This document shows positions 11,720 to 22,414 of a stretch of DNA of 64,000 nt, piece after piece. The notes under the pieces were generated by a model. It worked only from the letters and a program-made list of their open reading frames with translations. It was not told where the DNA came from and made no database searches. The stretch's first letter is position 1; each line of letters starts with the position of its first letter. The position numbers and the translations under genes were made by a program. This stretch comes from Oncomelania hupensis (Eukaryota > Mollusca > Gastropoda > Littorinimorpha > Pomatiopsidae), in NCBI GenBank assembly GCA_036898135.1, contig JBAHVR010000301.1:61001-125000 (forward strand), written 5' to 3'.

Positions 11720-12210
11720 GAATGGTTGAGCGAACTAGTTATGGCTAAACGGCTGGCGTACGTTTAATACTTATATATATTACTAGTGGTTTTTGTACCC
11801 TGGCAAGCCAGGGTACACATGATGCTGTTTAAAATGTAGACAGAGAGAACTTTTGTCTGCGAGTTTCATTTGGACGATGATACCTCCCCATATCCCCCTT
11901 GATACCTCTCCATACCCCCCCCCTGATATCTCCCCGTCCCCCCCCCATGATGCCTCATCATACCCGGCCCCTTGATACCTCCCCGAACCCACTTGATACC
12001 TCCCCATACCCCCTTGATTCCTTCCATACCCCCTTGGTTCCTAACTGTACCCTCCTTGATACTTCCCCGTTGATCGTTTCGCAGGTATGGATGAAAGGAA
12101 TCGACCATCACCATACCCCCTTATATATACCCGTATCCCCGTTATGCCTACCCATGCCCCTTTAAACCTACCCGTAGCCCCCATTTACCTACACGTACCA
12201 CCCCATCCCG
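11720..12210. other. Intron with C-rich CCCCxTTGATAC tandem-like tract
   Basis: The interval 11880-12065 carries imperfect repeats of a ~21-bp unit built on CTTGATACCTCCCCATACCC. It is minisatellite-like and the open frames across it are not genes. Confidence 0.6.
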
Positions 12211-12214
12211 ATCC

Positions 12215-12220
12215 TTGGTA

Positions 12221-12287
<67 letters not shown>

Positions 12288-12414
12288 ATATAGAATAATA
12301 CAAATAGAAATAAGAAAAAACACCAAGGTTTTAAAAGAAAATTTGATATAAGATAGTATAATTGTTATTATAAGAATAATAATAATTATTATTATTATTA
12401 TTATTAGTTTATAA

Positions 12415-12471
<57 letters not shown>

Positions 12472-12540
12472 TTGAATATAGAATAATACAAATAGAAATC
12501 ATAAAAAACACCAAGGTTTTAAAAGAAAATTTGATATAAG

Positions 12541-12601
<61 letters not shown>

Positions 12602-12620
12602 TTATTATTATTAGTTTATA

Positions 12621-12702
<82 letters not shown>

Positions 12703-13078
12703 TAAAGGTAAAAAGCCTAAATTAAAAAGAAAAATATCCATATTTTAGTGTACTAAAAAAAAAAAAAAATAAGGGTGCCGGGTGAGATTTGAACTTCGGT
12801 CGCACTGCACGGTAGGCGAATGGTTTTACTAACTAAGCTACCAACGCTTCCTAGAAATACCATCAATTTTTTGGTCTATATGGGAAAACATGCTGAAACC
12901 TCAATTTGATTTTTAATGGAAGCGCGCGGAATGAGGCTATTACAGTTTGTGGACATTTTGTTTATTTATTTATCTCAGAAACGGTTAAACGATCGGTAAG
13001 GAAATGTCGGCTAAAACGATTTTGCTGGTTTTGAGCACACAGCAGGCCTACTACTACTACTACTACTACTACTACTAA

Positions 13079-13116
<38 letters not shown>

Positions 13117-13204
13117 ATAATAATAATATTGAATATAGAATAATACAAATAGAAATCATAAAAAACACTAAGGTTTTAAAAGAAAATTTGATATAATAAT
13201 AATG

Positions 13205-13278
<74 letters not shown>

Positions 13279-13321
13279 TTATTATTATTATTATTAGTTT
13301 ATTAATAATAATAATAATAAC

Positions 13322-13392
<71 letters not shown>

Positions 13393-13408
13393 TAATAATA
13401 ATAATAAC

Positions 13409-13457
<49 letters not shown>
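12215..13457. repeat. Compound (AAT)n array with repeated linkers
   Basis: At least six (AAT)n/(ACT)n blocks alternate with a linker (GAATATAGAATAATACAAAT and TTTTAAAAGAAAATTTGATA) at 12285, 12472 and 13131. Together with the tRNA-like units at 12.8 and 13.5 kb and their shared downstream block, this forms a roughly 735-bp higher-order duplication. Confidence 0.85.
12773..12851 (-). tRNA. tRNA-like unit with A/B boxes (pseudogene or SINE head)
   Basis: On the minus strand an A-box-like TGGTAGCTTAGTTAG and a B-box GTTCAAATC lie at tRNA spacing. The unit is followed by a T15 run. The acceptor ends do not pair well, so a working tRNA is unlikely. A related unit lies at 13521-13597. Confidence 0.5.
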
Positions 13458-13460
<3 letters not shown>

Positions 13461-13520
13461 GAAATGTAAAAAGTCTAAATAAAAAAAAATATCCATATTG
13501 TAGTGTTAAAAAAAAAAAAA

Positions 13521-13597
13521 GGCCCGCGTGAGTATCGATCTTGGGTCGCCCGAAACCGTAGTCGAAAGAATAAACCACTAAGCTACGAAAGCTTGGT
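13521..13597 (-). tRNA. Second tRNA-like unit with T-run terminator
   Basis: The minus strand carries GTAGCTTAGTGGTTT (A-box-like) and AAGATCGATACTC (weak B-box) and is followed by T12. The sequence on its 5' side (13598-13795) is nearly identical to that beside the first unit (12852-13050), so the two arose by duplication. Confidence 0.45.
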
Positions 13598-13914
13598 AGA
13601 AAACACATGAATTTTTTGGTCTATATGGGAAAACATGCTGAAACCTCAATTTGGATTTTTAATGGAAGCGCGCGGAATGAGGCTATTGCAGTTTGTGGAC
13701 ATTTTGTTTATTTATTTATCTCAGAAACGGTTAAACGTTCGGTAAGGAAATGTCGGCTATAACGATTTGGGTGGTTTTGAGCACACAGCAGGCCGATCAG
13801 CAGCTCTCAGCACGTGCCCAGATCAGCGTCCATAGGAGACAAACTTTATAGTAGTGGCGAATAAGGACTTCCGGCTAAGCAATTTATATATATAGATATT
13901 TACTTATATAAATA

Positions 13915-14207
13915 TTTATATTGTTTTTCTTCCTGGGTCTAACCGGGCATATAAATAGCTGTGAATAAGTTTTGCTATTCTATTTCTGTCTTTTTTGTCA
14001 TCTATGTACATAGTTGTAAATAGTCTATTTCTGTCTTTTTTGTCATCTATGTACATAGTTGTAAATAGTTTTTACCTTTACTGTTCCATCTTTTGGTGTA
14101 TCGTAGCAAAAGTGATATTTGATCGAGTGCATGTATTTTCTATGTAATGACTATGTAAAGCGTGGTGAGTCTGGTCATAGGCTGGAGTACCCGCTATATA
14201 AAAATCC

Positions 14208-14239
<32 letters not shown>

Positions 14240-14240
14240 T
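13915..14240 (+). mobile_element. SINE- or LINE-tail-like repeat with (ATT)n end
   Basis: The sequence is homologous to the inverted copy near 46.74-46.93 kb. It ends GTACCCGCTATATAAAAATC followed by (ATT)9. The GCTATATAA-type 3' end is typical of LINE-dependent SINE tails. It contains a 44-bp tandem duplication at about 13980-14066. Confidence 0.7.
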
Positions 14241-14369
14241 TAATGTGAACAATAATGCAATTTCCCAAGCGTCTTAGCGAAATAGGTGTATAGATAATAA
14301 TTTAATCTGGTGTGTCTTATCTCCTTCAACCTTTTATTACGTTTTTCCAAGTAAACTCATAGTCTTCCC

Positions 14370-14696
14370 CCCCCCCCTCCCCCTCACCAAACTACAGCCA
14401 CCCTACCCACCCCACCCCACTCCCATCCAAGACAGAGAAGAAAAAAAAGAAGAGATAAATAAACAACATCACTCGAACCAATGATTTTTCACAGACCGTG
14501 GACTTTGAATTGGTACAGTCTGTGGGGGGAAGTAAATAATGTGCGGAGATAATTGTCAGTGTGCGGCTCACTTTCATTTAAATTTGTTTTCATAGCTTTC
14601 TACAAATCATTCTGTTGAAGACCAAGTGACCAATAATGTATGAAGACATAGAGACAGTGAAGAAATGGGGTGAGGGAGAGTGAAAGAGGAGGAAGA

Positions 14697-14738
<42 letters not shown>

Positions 14739-14830
14739 GCAGAGAGAGAGAGGCAGAGAGAGGGGGGAGGGTGGATGTGCAGAAAAGAGAGAGCGACAGA
14801 AAGAAGGAGTGTGTGTGTGTGGAGAGGATG
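14370..14830. repeat. C-rich tract and (AG)n microsatellite
   Basis: A poly-C/CCCTCC tract lies near 14368-14420 and a (GA)n-rich block at 14690-14770 grades into GTGTGTG. The Arg-Glu and Leu-Ser frames are artefacts. Confidence 0.9.
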
Positions 14831-14930
14831 GGGAGGGGGTGGATGTGTGTGGGTGGGATGGGATGAGGGATGCGCGCGCTTGCGTGTCGGCGTGTGTGTG
14901 TTGATATTTTTCTCCCTAAGCTCTTATTAC

Positions 14931-15027
14931 TTGGAGAAAGAAGGCCGGATTCTGGGGGTCTCCAGTTCCGCGGAAGGTACCGCCGTTTTCGCTGGTCTTC
15001 TCGATGCCTCCATGTACATGTAGTACC
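14931..15027 (-). CDS. MAM-domain gene, exon B2
   Basis: Acceptor GTCTGTTGCTACAG and donor CCAA/GTAATA. It is 97 nt, in phase 1, out phase 2. The peptide GYYMYMEASRRPAKTAVPSA then LETPRI is the second MAM segment, with the G-x-Y-(M/L)-x-(V/M)-(E/D)-A-S motif. It joins B1 (16792-16944) to B3 in phase. It does not form a notable open reading frame alone and is supported by splice sites and homology. Confidence 0.88.
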
Positions 15028-15351
15028 CTGTAGCAACAGACACGATGCTGGATAACACCATTATAAAACATATGAAACCAACTTCCCGTCATTGTAACGT
15101 TTAGCGGCGGTATAAATCCACGGTATCCTTAAACAATAACATGGCTATATACGACAAATGGGTTTACAGTGAGCACGATAGACTACCATGATATTTATAA
15201 ACCATTTTAGTTCAGCTTTTTACATCGTCTCGATCCCGCCAGTGATTTGTTTACCCTTAGAAATATAATTGATGTATACTAATACAGCGCTCTTAGCAGT
15301 ACACCTGCTCAAAGAGCTGCTACAGGCGCTGGGCAAATACAGGGTATGGGG

Positions 15352-15752
15352 GTGGCCTCGTGGCGCAGTGGATAAGTCGCCGGTTTCCTATGCCGAAGGT
15401 CGCGGGTTCGATTCCCGCAAGGGGCGAACGTATGTGACTTAGTTACGAGACTATTGAGGTCACCGAGGGTTTTCTCCGGGCACTCCGGTTTCCTCCCTCC
15501 CTTCAATAATGGTACAGGACGCAGTCAATATAAAAATTTCAAAAATAAAAATTCGATTTTCTTTCCGTCTTCTAATAGCGATCTCCCTGCCTTTACACCA
15601 CCTGTTTGAGTGATGGATGTGTGTTTGGTATGTGTGAGGGTGGATGAGACAGGTGAGCGTGTATGTTGGTATAGGTCGCCACGCTTTGAGCCAGAATGAT
15701 TAATTGGGGTAAGGCGCGTATAGCATCCTGTATTATTATTATTATTATGAAT
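15352..15752 (+). mobile_element. tRNA-headed SINE with (ATT)n tail
   Basis: The head GGCCTCGTGGCGCAGTGGAT has a Pol III A-box and the B-box GGGTTCGATTCCC lies about 40 bp downstream. A central motif GGTTTTCTCCGGGCACTCCG follows, then a body ending CATCCTGTATTATTATT. A 5'-truncated copy of the body lies at 51060-51304. The unit is about 400 bp. Confidence 0.85.
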
Positions 15753-16014
15753 GAAGCCGCCCAATGCGCCGACTTGCAGCTTGATGGCAATCTGCCAAAC
15801 TACTCCCTTATATTTCTCGGAGTGACCCTGAACGACTTAGGCGAATAAGAAATATTCTGACCATTCCATTGAGCTTTTCATTTGCTTTTTCTTGGACAGA
15901 TTTAGCGGGTTGTTTAATATACCGCTGCGGCCGCACGGAGGTAGGTGAGGGTGGTGTGAAATGCCGTATAAACAGTCATTACAGAAACCCATTCCCGTGA
16001 GAAAAAACATCAAA

Positions 16015-16187
16015 TGGAGAGGCAGACCTAAAAGAAATTACGAATGAGCGACGACATTGAGGAATGAACAGGGGAACCATGCATTTGGACAAACCCAAGC
16101 TCTGGCTCATGACCGCGGAAGGTGGAACAGACTGATGCACAGCTCCTCGCAGTGGCGCCCCAACTACTAAGGGATCAAGACAAGGTT
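16015..16187 (+). mobile_element. LINE 3' fragment (C-terminal end of a second RTE-like family)
   Basis: The plus strand encodes QALAHDRGRWNRLMHSSSQW then a stop, a typical C-terminus of endonuclease-RT LINE proteins but different from the 34.8-kb family. The preceding part is degenerate with stops. Confidence 0.65.
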
Positions 16188-16399
16188 AGGCAATATTATT
16201 TTCATATCTATTACCTTTAGATTTTTTTTAATAGATTTTTTAGATTTTAATGCTTTATTGTCCCATTTTATCGGGAAATTCTGGGCCGCCTCCCCTGTGG
16301 AAGGCGTAGTCGCAGCCTGTGGCGCGCCCAAACCCAACCTACCTAACATTAGTTGTGATTTTTGAAATTTAGAAATTCTTTAAATTTTTTTAAATGTTT

Positions 16400-16597
16400 T
16401 GAAATTTTGCTGGGGGAGCAAACCGGAGTACCCGGAGAAAACCCCCGAGACGTTGCCCGAGTCGAAAGTAAATAATATTCGGAGAAACATAACGCCCCGA
16501 TGCAGGATCGAACCCACACCTGTCAGGCGCCATTGGTTTCTGGCCTGTGGACAAGGCAAGTTAGTCCCGCCTTAGCCCACTTGGCCACAACGCTCGC
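16400..16597 (-). mobile_element. tRNA-headed SINE (minus strand)
   Basis: The minus-strand head contains TGTGGCCAAGTGGGCTAAGG (A-box region of a tRNA with a long variable arm) and GGGTTCGATCCTGC (B-box). It is followed by the same GGTTTTCTCCGGGTACTCCG core motif as the SINE at 15.35 kb. Confidence 0.75.
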
Positions 16598-16605
16598 TAT
16601 ATCTA

Positions 16606-16634
16606 TATCTGTTGTTGTTGTTATTGTTGTTGTT

Positions 16635-16684
<50 letters not shown>

Positions 16685-16703
16685 CTTCTTCTTCTTCTTC
16701 TTC

Positions 16704-16770
<67 letters not shown>

Positions 16771-16772
16771 CA
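16606..16772. repeat. (TTG)n(TTC)n(TTA)n compound microsatellite
   Basis: Three trinucleotide blocks in series, immediately 3' (gene sense) of exon B1's donor. The Asn- and Leu-rich frames are artefacts. Confidence 0.97.
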
Positions 16773-16791
16773 TCATCATAAACATTCGAAC

Positions 16792-16944
16792 CTTTGCCAT
16801 CAGTAGGTGGTCCTGCTTTGGGAGTTCCCGTGGGGCCTTTTATCCGTATCCAGTCAAACTGTTCTCTGGCAACAGCCAACGGCGGCCGCATCATCCCACA
16901 CAGCCCCTCATCTTCAAAGTCACACTTGAAACTGCCATCTACCT
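16792..16944 (-). CDS. MAM-domain gene, exon B1 (start of second MAM domain)
   Basis: Acceptor CCCCGTTTCGCAG; the donor AAAG/GTTCGA is weak beyond GT. It is 153 nt with phase 1 at both ends. The peptide has GSFKCDFEDEGLCG, then FDWIRIKGPTGTPKAGPPTD: the MAM opening C-(D/N)-F-E, second Cys, W and G-P-x-x-D motifs. It joins A4 upstream and B2 downstream in phase, making domain B complete over four exons. Confidence 0.92.
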
Positions 16945-17065
16945 CTGCGAAACGGGGAAAACACCACAATCCACACATTTAGAATAAATGTATGTTTAAT
17001 AATTATTAGCATGATCCCAACACATCCGTATGTAGTCAGTGTTATCTGGCAAACTCCATGATCTT

Positions 17066-18464
17066 TGTGACGGTGGGTCTATTGTTGCTGGGCTCTGCAC
17101 AATGGAATGCTATTACCCACTCGTCTTTCGTCTGCGGGGATCGGCTAGTGTAATCACCTTATGATTAATCTTAATACATGTATATGTTTAGCCCGGTCTG
17201 TGTGCAGATAGGGTTATAGAGATAGGGAGAAAATGGTAAAAGATTCACTTACACACTAGCTCTCGCACGGCTATGAAACATAGGCAGTCCAGCCACTTGT
17301 TAACAGTAAATATCAAACATTTATTTCATCTACTCTATACATTAGTTTCTAATCGCTACACTAACTCAAATGTCCAAAACGTAATATAGCTAGGATTAAC
17401 TTAACAGTCCAAATTCACATCGTTTACAGGAGAGTGGACTACCACACAGTCCTTCTAGATCAGTGTGTGTGTGCACGTTTTATGTGGCACTTAGCTGAAT
17501 CGGTGAGGTGTGGTGATGGTGTCTCCTCTTTGTTTGTTGACTATTGGGCTATCGGAGCTCAGTGCTCGATGCTCCACTGCAGGTCGAATGTCAGGGCTGA
17601 CTCTCAGTGGTTTCTCTCCTGCATCGGACCAACAAGCCTGTTCGTCTGCAAAACATAAGACGAGTTTCTGCAACACCTTGTAAACAAATGGTGTGCAGAG
17701 CGTCTCACTGATGGCAGAAACAGCCCTCAGTGATCGCGTCCACTTATACAAACAAGGGACGATCAATCTTCTAAGTCCGTGGTCCACTGGAATCTCCAAC
17801 ATAATTCCTATACATATAAATACATCATGGCTAAACTAAACACATGGAGAAGTAATTAATAATATACACATTCTCCGGTACAGCCACTGTTCTGCAATAA
17901 TACACATAGGAGAAACAACAGTTGGACAATAGGGGCTACCTCATGGTTTTGAAAACCGATCGCAGGTCAGCCTGTGGTCAAGCAAAGTTTTACAAACAGT
18001 CACAATTATAAAACATGGCAAGATTTCACAAACATAATCCAATCATAATATGAATAAATCGCGGTGAAACAAAAGATCAATCATTTACCTTTTTGACAAT
18101 GTCAGGTTGTGGCTATACTGCGATGATTGAATTTCACCCGTCACCTGCTTAGTCTACTGCTAGAGCAATCTTTCAGAGCGTTGCTCCTTCTCGTGTGAGA
18201 GTCAGGCAAAGAATGACTACCTAGCCCTGTGTCCAGCCAAAGCCCTTGAAATCTCGTGAGATACCTGTAGCGCACGGATTCTGGCTATATGTCAGCTGGA
18301 TGAGGTCACTGCATACCTTAGCGAGAGTTAGCTTATACACGCTTAGCACAGTCCTGACTTGTGTCGTCTGCTAGGCAGCGACTTTAATTTACAAAGGCTA
18401 GAGCAGGATGAACTATTTGAGGCGTGAAGCCTTAGTGCAGGGTCTAAAATAGCCTCTCGTGACA
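17066..18464 (-). mobile_element. Solo LTR (family LTR-X) in the A4-B1 intron
   Basis: It begins TGTGACGGTGGG and ends CTCGTGACA and is homologous to the 5' LTR at 24713-26161 throughout, reversed. The flanks ATCTT and ATATT are a 5-bp duplication with one mismatch. There is no internal region. The open frames inside it are LTR sequence, not genes. Confidence 0.8.
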
Positions 18465-18835
18465 ATATTCATTCCACACAATAGCTCATCGTTAATCTAA
18501 TAATTATAGGCTGCCTTTAGCCTGCTGCCGGCAGGATATCGTGCCATGATAATGCTACCTTCAGCCACTACCAGCATAATAAATAATGCTCTCTTTACAC
18601 AGTCACTATTTATAGCCTTGTTGACGACCATAGACACGAACATCCTGACACTCCATCTCTTTACTTTTTGTCCCCATCGTTGATGTCATTATCACAATCA
18701 TCATGCATTACCATCGACATTATCGTCATAATCGTCATACTATCAATAATATCATCATCATCATCATCATCATCCATAGAGCATTCTAAACCACGAGTCA
18801 AAAACAAGGGAGGCAACAAAATAAAAACTACTGAC
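18465..18835. other. Intron with (CAT)n tract
   Basis: An ATC/CAT-rich block lies at about 18690-18775. Nothing else is recognised. Confidence 0.6.
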
Positions 18836-18920
18836 CCGGATTGCAGACCCCTTCTGTGAGCATAATGTTGTCCAGGGACGCATTCAAATACGGATTTCCG
18901 GCTGTCAAAGTGAATGTCAG
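18836..18920 (-). CDS. MAM-domain gene, exon A4 (end of first MAM domain)
   Basis: Acceptor TTTTGTCCTGCACCAG and donor CCGG/GTCAGT. It is 85 nt, in phase 0, out phase 1. The peptide LTFTLTAGNPYLNASLDNIM ends LTEGVC, matching the MAM C-terminal strand and last Cys. The right frame carries no long open reading frame and was found by translating around the splice sites. It joins A3 (out phase 0) and B1 (in phase 1). Confidence 0.82.
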
Positions 18921-19506
18921 CTGGTGCAGGACAAAATAAAGTCAAGTCAAGATTGAGTTAAGAGAGTTGCAAATGGCTCCGAATAATTAACAATGTAAAA
19001 ATTATCCTTACACAAAACTATTTAGGACTCGTCTCCTGCAGATTTGCAATACTCCGGAAAATGTAGGCTATTATAATATTGGGTGCGAATGCATAGACAC
19101 ATTGCTGGTCAAGTTCCACTGCGGCGGTCTAATCTGGCACAGCTCGCGCCTGCTCCAATGAGGCGTTCAGACTCCGGCCGTCGGTGTCCCTCATCTTAAC
19201 GGACATTCTGGGTTGTCACTTCAGCCTTATTGGCAGCGTCGCCCAGCAGACTGGAGAGATGCCGACACGATACTCCATCTTATACTCCAACCTTCATCTT
19301 CTCCTCACCTTGGGCTCCCCGGACTGAGTGCCGGCTGCGGACCGTCGACAAGCGCCGCGTCGCTCTGCTGCCGATCGCTCTACTCCTCGGCAGCTCATGT
19401 CTTTTACAACTGCTGGGCAACACATAAATTGTTGTGGAGAGTGGCTACATCCGGACTACAGGCGCTTTGCGCAGCCAGCGTTTTTCTGTGCTTGCCTACC
19501 ATCCCT
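18921..19506. other. Intron, unassigned
   Basis: GC-richer than its neighbours from about 19100. Overlapping plus-strand open frames of 65-210 codons run into the minisatellite and lack any recognisable domain. Confidence 0.5.
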
Positions 19507-19834
19507 CACGCGGCCTCTGCAAGGTCCTATCGGCACATCTCCTCTTTCACGCGGCCTCTGCAAGGTCCTATCGGCACATCTCCTCTTTCACGCGGCCTCT
19601 GTAAGGTCCTATCGGCACATCTCCTCTTTCACGCGGCCTCTGTAAGGTCCTATCGGCACATCTCCCCTTTCACGCGGCCTCTGCAAGGTCCTATCGGCAC
19701 ATCTCCTCTTTCGCGCGGCCTCTGTAAGGTCCTATCGGCACATCTCCTCTTTCACGCGGCCTCTGTAAGGTCCTATCGGCACATCTCCTCTTTCACGCGG
19801 CCTCTGCAAGGTCCTATCGGCACATCTCCTCGAG
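19507..19834. repeat. 41-bp minisatellite, 8 copies
   Basis: Eight head-to-tail copies of a 41-bp unit begin CACGCGGCCTCTGCAAGGTC, with only C/T, A/G and similar single-base variants. Starts are at 19507, 19548, 19589, 19630, 19671, 19712, 19753 and 19794. Because 41 is not a multiple of 3, the peptide repeats every three units. Confidence 0.97.
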
Positions 19835-20111
19835 CATTCTTGTGAAATACGACTTGCCTTAAGTCCTCTTGGGCGTTTTCCATACCCTTATAGCAGCTGC
19901 TTCGAGCGCTCAACCTCCTCACGTCACCTCTATTAACCCTGTATTCTTACATCAATTTCACATCTTACTACAACTTGACATCGCTTTGAGGGAGATTTAA
20001 CCCCATGTTTGCAACTCCACGACTACACATGACGATTCCTGGATACTTGTGTGCGGGCTACCTCTTCTAATCTTACGTCTCAACACTTTCGGCCTCTTTA
20101 AACGCAAAAAA

Positions 20112-20212
<101 letters not shown>

Positions 20213-20295
20213 ATTAAACATTAATATATATTTATATATAATGCAGCTCATCCAAGACAAGACAGGCTTTTTGTAAGAGAGATGCCGTCCGTTAC

Positions 20296-20479
20296 AAATG
20301 TGGCGCGAACCTTGGTGGGCTGGTCGCTGCCCAAGTCAACATTGAGGGAGGCTCGAGACCACAAGTGCATTGCGTGTCCCAAGGGTGCACTAGAGGTGGA
20401 CCACAATGGAGTCACGCCTTCGTCTTTGGACACCGTCAGCCGGACGTCATTTCCTTCATGGTAAGCATTGAACATGTAC
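20296..20479 (-). CDS. MAM-domain gene, exon A3
   Basis: Acceptor TATGATTCAG and donor ATTT/GTAACG. It is 184 nt, in phase 2, out phase 0. The peptide YMFNAYHEGNDVRLTVSKDE, then GHAMHLWSRASLNVDLGS and KVRATF, gives the MAM core: aromatic strand, L-x-V, conserved Trp, and the A-x-F strand before the exon boundary. It completes the Trp codon begun in exon A2. Confidence 0.9.
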
Positions 20480-20531
20480 CTGAATCATAGAATGCCCAAT
20501 TGTAAGAAAGTCAACATCTACATAAGCGGAA

Positions 20532-20566
20532 GCTGGAAGAAGAAGAAGAAGAAGAAGAAGAAGAAG

Positions 20567-20598
<32 letters not shown>

Positions 20599-20605
20599 GA
20601 AGTAG

Positions 20606-20636
<31 letters not shown>

Positions 20637-20759
20637 TAAAAACAACATATAAATAAGAGGAACAAAAACAATAACAAGAGGAATGAGAAGAAGAGGACAA
20701 AGAGAAGAAATGAAAGCAATGGTACAAAAAAACTGGAAGAAGAAGAAGAAGAAGAAGAA

Positions 20760-20790
<31 letters not shown>

Positions 20791-20799
20791 AAGAAGAAG

Positions 20800-20854
<55 letters not shown>

Positions 20855-20880
20855 TAAAAACAACATATGCATAATAGGAA
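20532..20880. repeat. (GAA)n/(CAA)n compound repeat, two related blocks
   Basis: Two blocks (20532-20640 and 20738-20862) each run GAA then CAA. They are joined by a repeated spacer containing AATGAGAAGAAGAGGACAAA, so the whole unit is duplicated (again at 20898). The many Ser-, Cys- and Phe-rich frames are artefacts. Confidence 0.95.
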
Positions 20881-21088
20881 CAAACACAATAACAAGAGGA
20901 ATGAGAAGAAGAGGACAAAGAGAAGAAAGGAAAGCAATGGTACAAAAATGCTTGGTTGTGAGTTTAAGTTTTTTTTCGTGTACCTGTCGGATTCCAATGT
21001 TTGCGTGCATTTCACAACCATCAGAAGACGTCGCGTTGTACGACAATTCTTTGTCGAAATGGGTGTGTTTGTGTGTGTGTGTGTGTGT

Positions 21089-21124
<36 letters not shown>

Positions 21125-21137
21125 GTGTGTCTGGCTA

Positions 21138-21366
21138 GTTAGAAACGCTGTTATTCTGACAAACACTTGAAACTCTATGTACGTTCTTTTGACGGACCCC
21201 GCTATTTTGACGTCAACACAGTGTTCCGTTAGGGTTAGGTATGTGTTAGGCTTAGGGTTAGGGTTAGGGTTAGAATTAGGGATAGCTTCAAAAAATTGAC
21301 AAACTCTTAAAATGTCAAAGCAACGTATGTAGAGTTTCATGAAAGTCATCACAACGGCGTTTTTAC
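21138..21366. mobile_element. MITE-like element copy 1, embedded in (GT)n
   Basis: Terminal inverted sequences GTTAGAAACGCTGTTATTCT and its near complement at 21345-21366. Inside are several TTAGGG tandem units (21243-21275). (GT)n tracts lie on both sides. It is homologous to 22099-22325. Confidence 0.7.
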
Positions 21367-21369
21367 AGA

Positions 21370-21373
<4 letters not shown>

Positions 21374-21445
<72 letters not shown>
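21374..21445. repeat. (GT)n microsatellite
   Basis: Dinucleotide run. Similar runs lie at 21064-21122, 22075-22094 and 22331-22408. Confidence 0.97.
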
Positions 21446-21659
21446 TACCTGTAAAACGGCACGAATGAGGAACGAAATTTGCCATTTTTAGTACTAAATG
21501 AGGTAATTTTGTCGTTCCCCGTTTGTCTGCCGTTCCTCATTTGTTCTAAGTACACGGGAGTGCTCTTTTAGTGCATGGGAGTGCAGTTGTAGTGCATGGG
21601 AGTGTTTTTAGTGCAAGGGAGTGCTCTATCCGGGACGGAGAACTTCCATCCCGTTTTCG

Positions 21660-22045
21660 AATTTCCTCTGCTATAGAGCGCGAAGTAGGTCAAGTTTTGC
21701 TCAAAAAAAGTAGGTTTTAGAGCACCGTTTTCTCAAAAAGTTTGACCTAATTCGGCGCCCCTAAGAGAGGATCTAGGTCAAGTTTTGAACTTTCCTCGAC
21801 GATTAGGGTAAGGCAGTGCCTCGACGATTAGGGTAAGGCACCCGTTCCACAAAAGGGTTAGGGTCAGGGCTAGTTGCAGCGCTGCAACTAGCCCTGACCC
21901 TAACCCTTTTCTTGAAGGGGTGCCTTACCCTAATCGTCGAGACGTGTGCCTTACCCCTAATCGTCGAGTAAAATTCCTTATCCTAGCCGTGTTTTTCAAC
22001 AAACTTGACCTAATTCGCCGCCTAAGAGGCGCGAAGTAGGTCAAA
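21660..22045. repeat. Large inverted repeat centred on a perfect 60-bp palindrome
   Basis: 21851-21910 is a perfect palindrome centred on TTGCAGC/GCTGCAA with TTAGGG-like arms. The arms extend imperfectly to about 21796 and 21967 through repeated CTCGACGATTAGGGTAAGGC units. Further out, GCGAAGTAGGTCAA motifs recur at 21680 and 22031. Confidence 0.9.
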
Positions 22046-22098
22046 TTACCCCATTTTATACCTCGTACACGCATGTGTGTGTGTGTGTGTGTGGCTAG

Positions 22099-22325
22099 GT
22101 AGAAACGCCGTTATTCTGACATAGTCATACACTTGAACCTCTACGTACTTTCTTTTGACGGACCCCGTTATTCTGACGTCAAATCAGTGTTCCGTTAGGG
22201 TTAGGGCTAGGTTTACGGTTAGGGATAGCTTCAAAAATTGTCAAAATAATATCAAAGAAACAGAAAGTGTGTTAAAATAATCTCTGGGTTTTTTTTCACT
22301 ACAGTCATCAGAACGTCGTTTCTAC
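22099..22325. mobile_element. MITE-like element copy 2, embedded in (GT)n
   Basis: Terminal sequence GGTAGAAACGCCGTTATTCT, with GTCATCAGAACGTCGTTTCT at the other end (inverted). Shared interior GACGGACCCCGTTATTCTGA and TTAGGG units. Confidence 0.7.
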
Positions 22326-22353
22326 ACACAGGTGTGTGTGCGTGTGGGTGTGG

Positions 22354-22385
<32 letters not shown>

Positions 22386-22414
22386 AGGTGTGTGTGCGTG
22401 TGTGTGTTACTCAC

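Noticed and set aside
11866..12165. Gly-rich or Pro-rich ORFs in the CCCC-TTGATACC tract
   Set aside because: Minisatellite-like sequence open in several frames.
18661..18945. 94-codon ORF overlapping exon A4 in another frame
   Set aside because: The MAM signal and splice phases support a different frame (LTFTLTAG...).
19213..19845. 210-codon plus-strand ORF
   Set aside because: More than half is the 41-bp minisatellite; no domain, no splice context, and it opposes the MAM gene.
20456..21352. 298-codon and overlapping ORFs over GAA/CAA and GT repeats
   Set aside because: Low-complexity translation of microsatellites in all frames.
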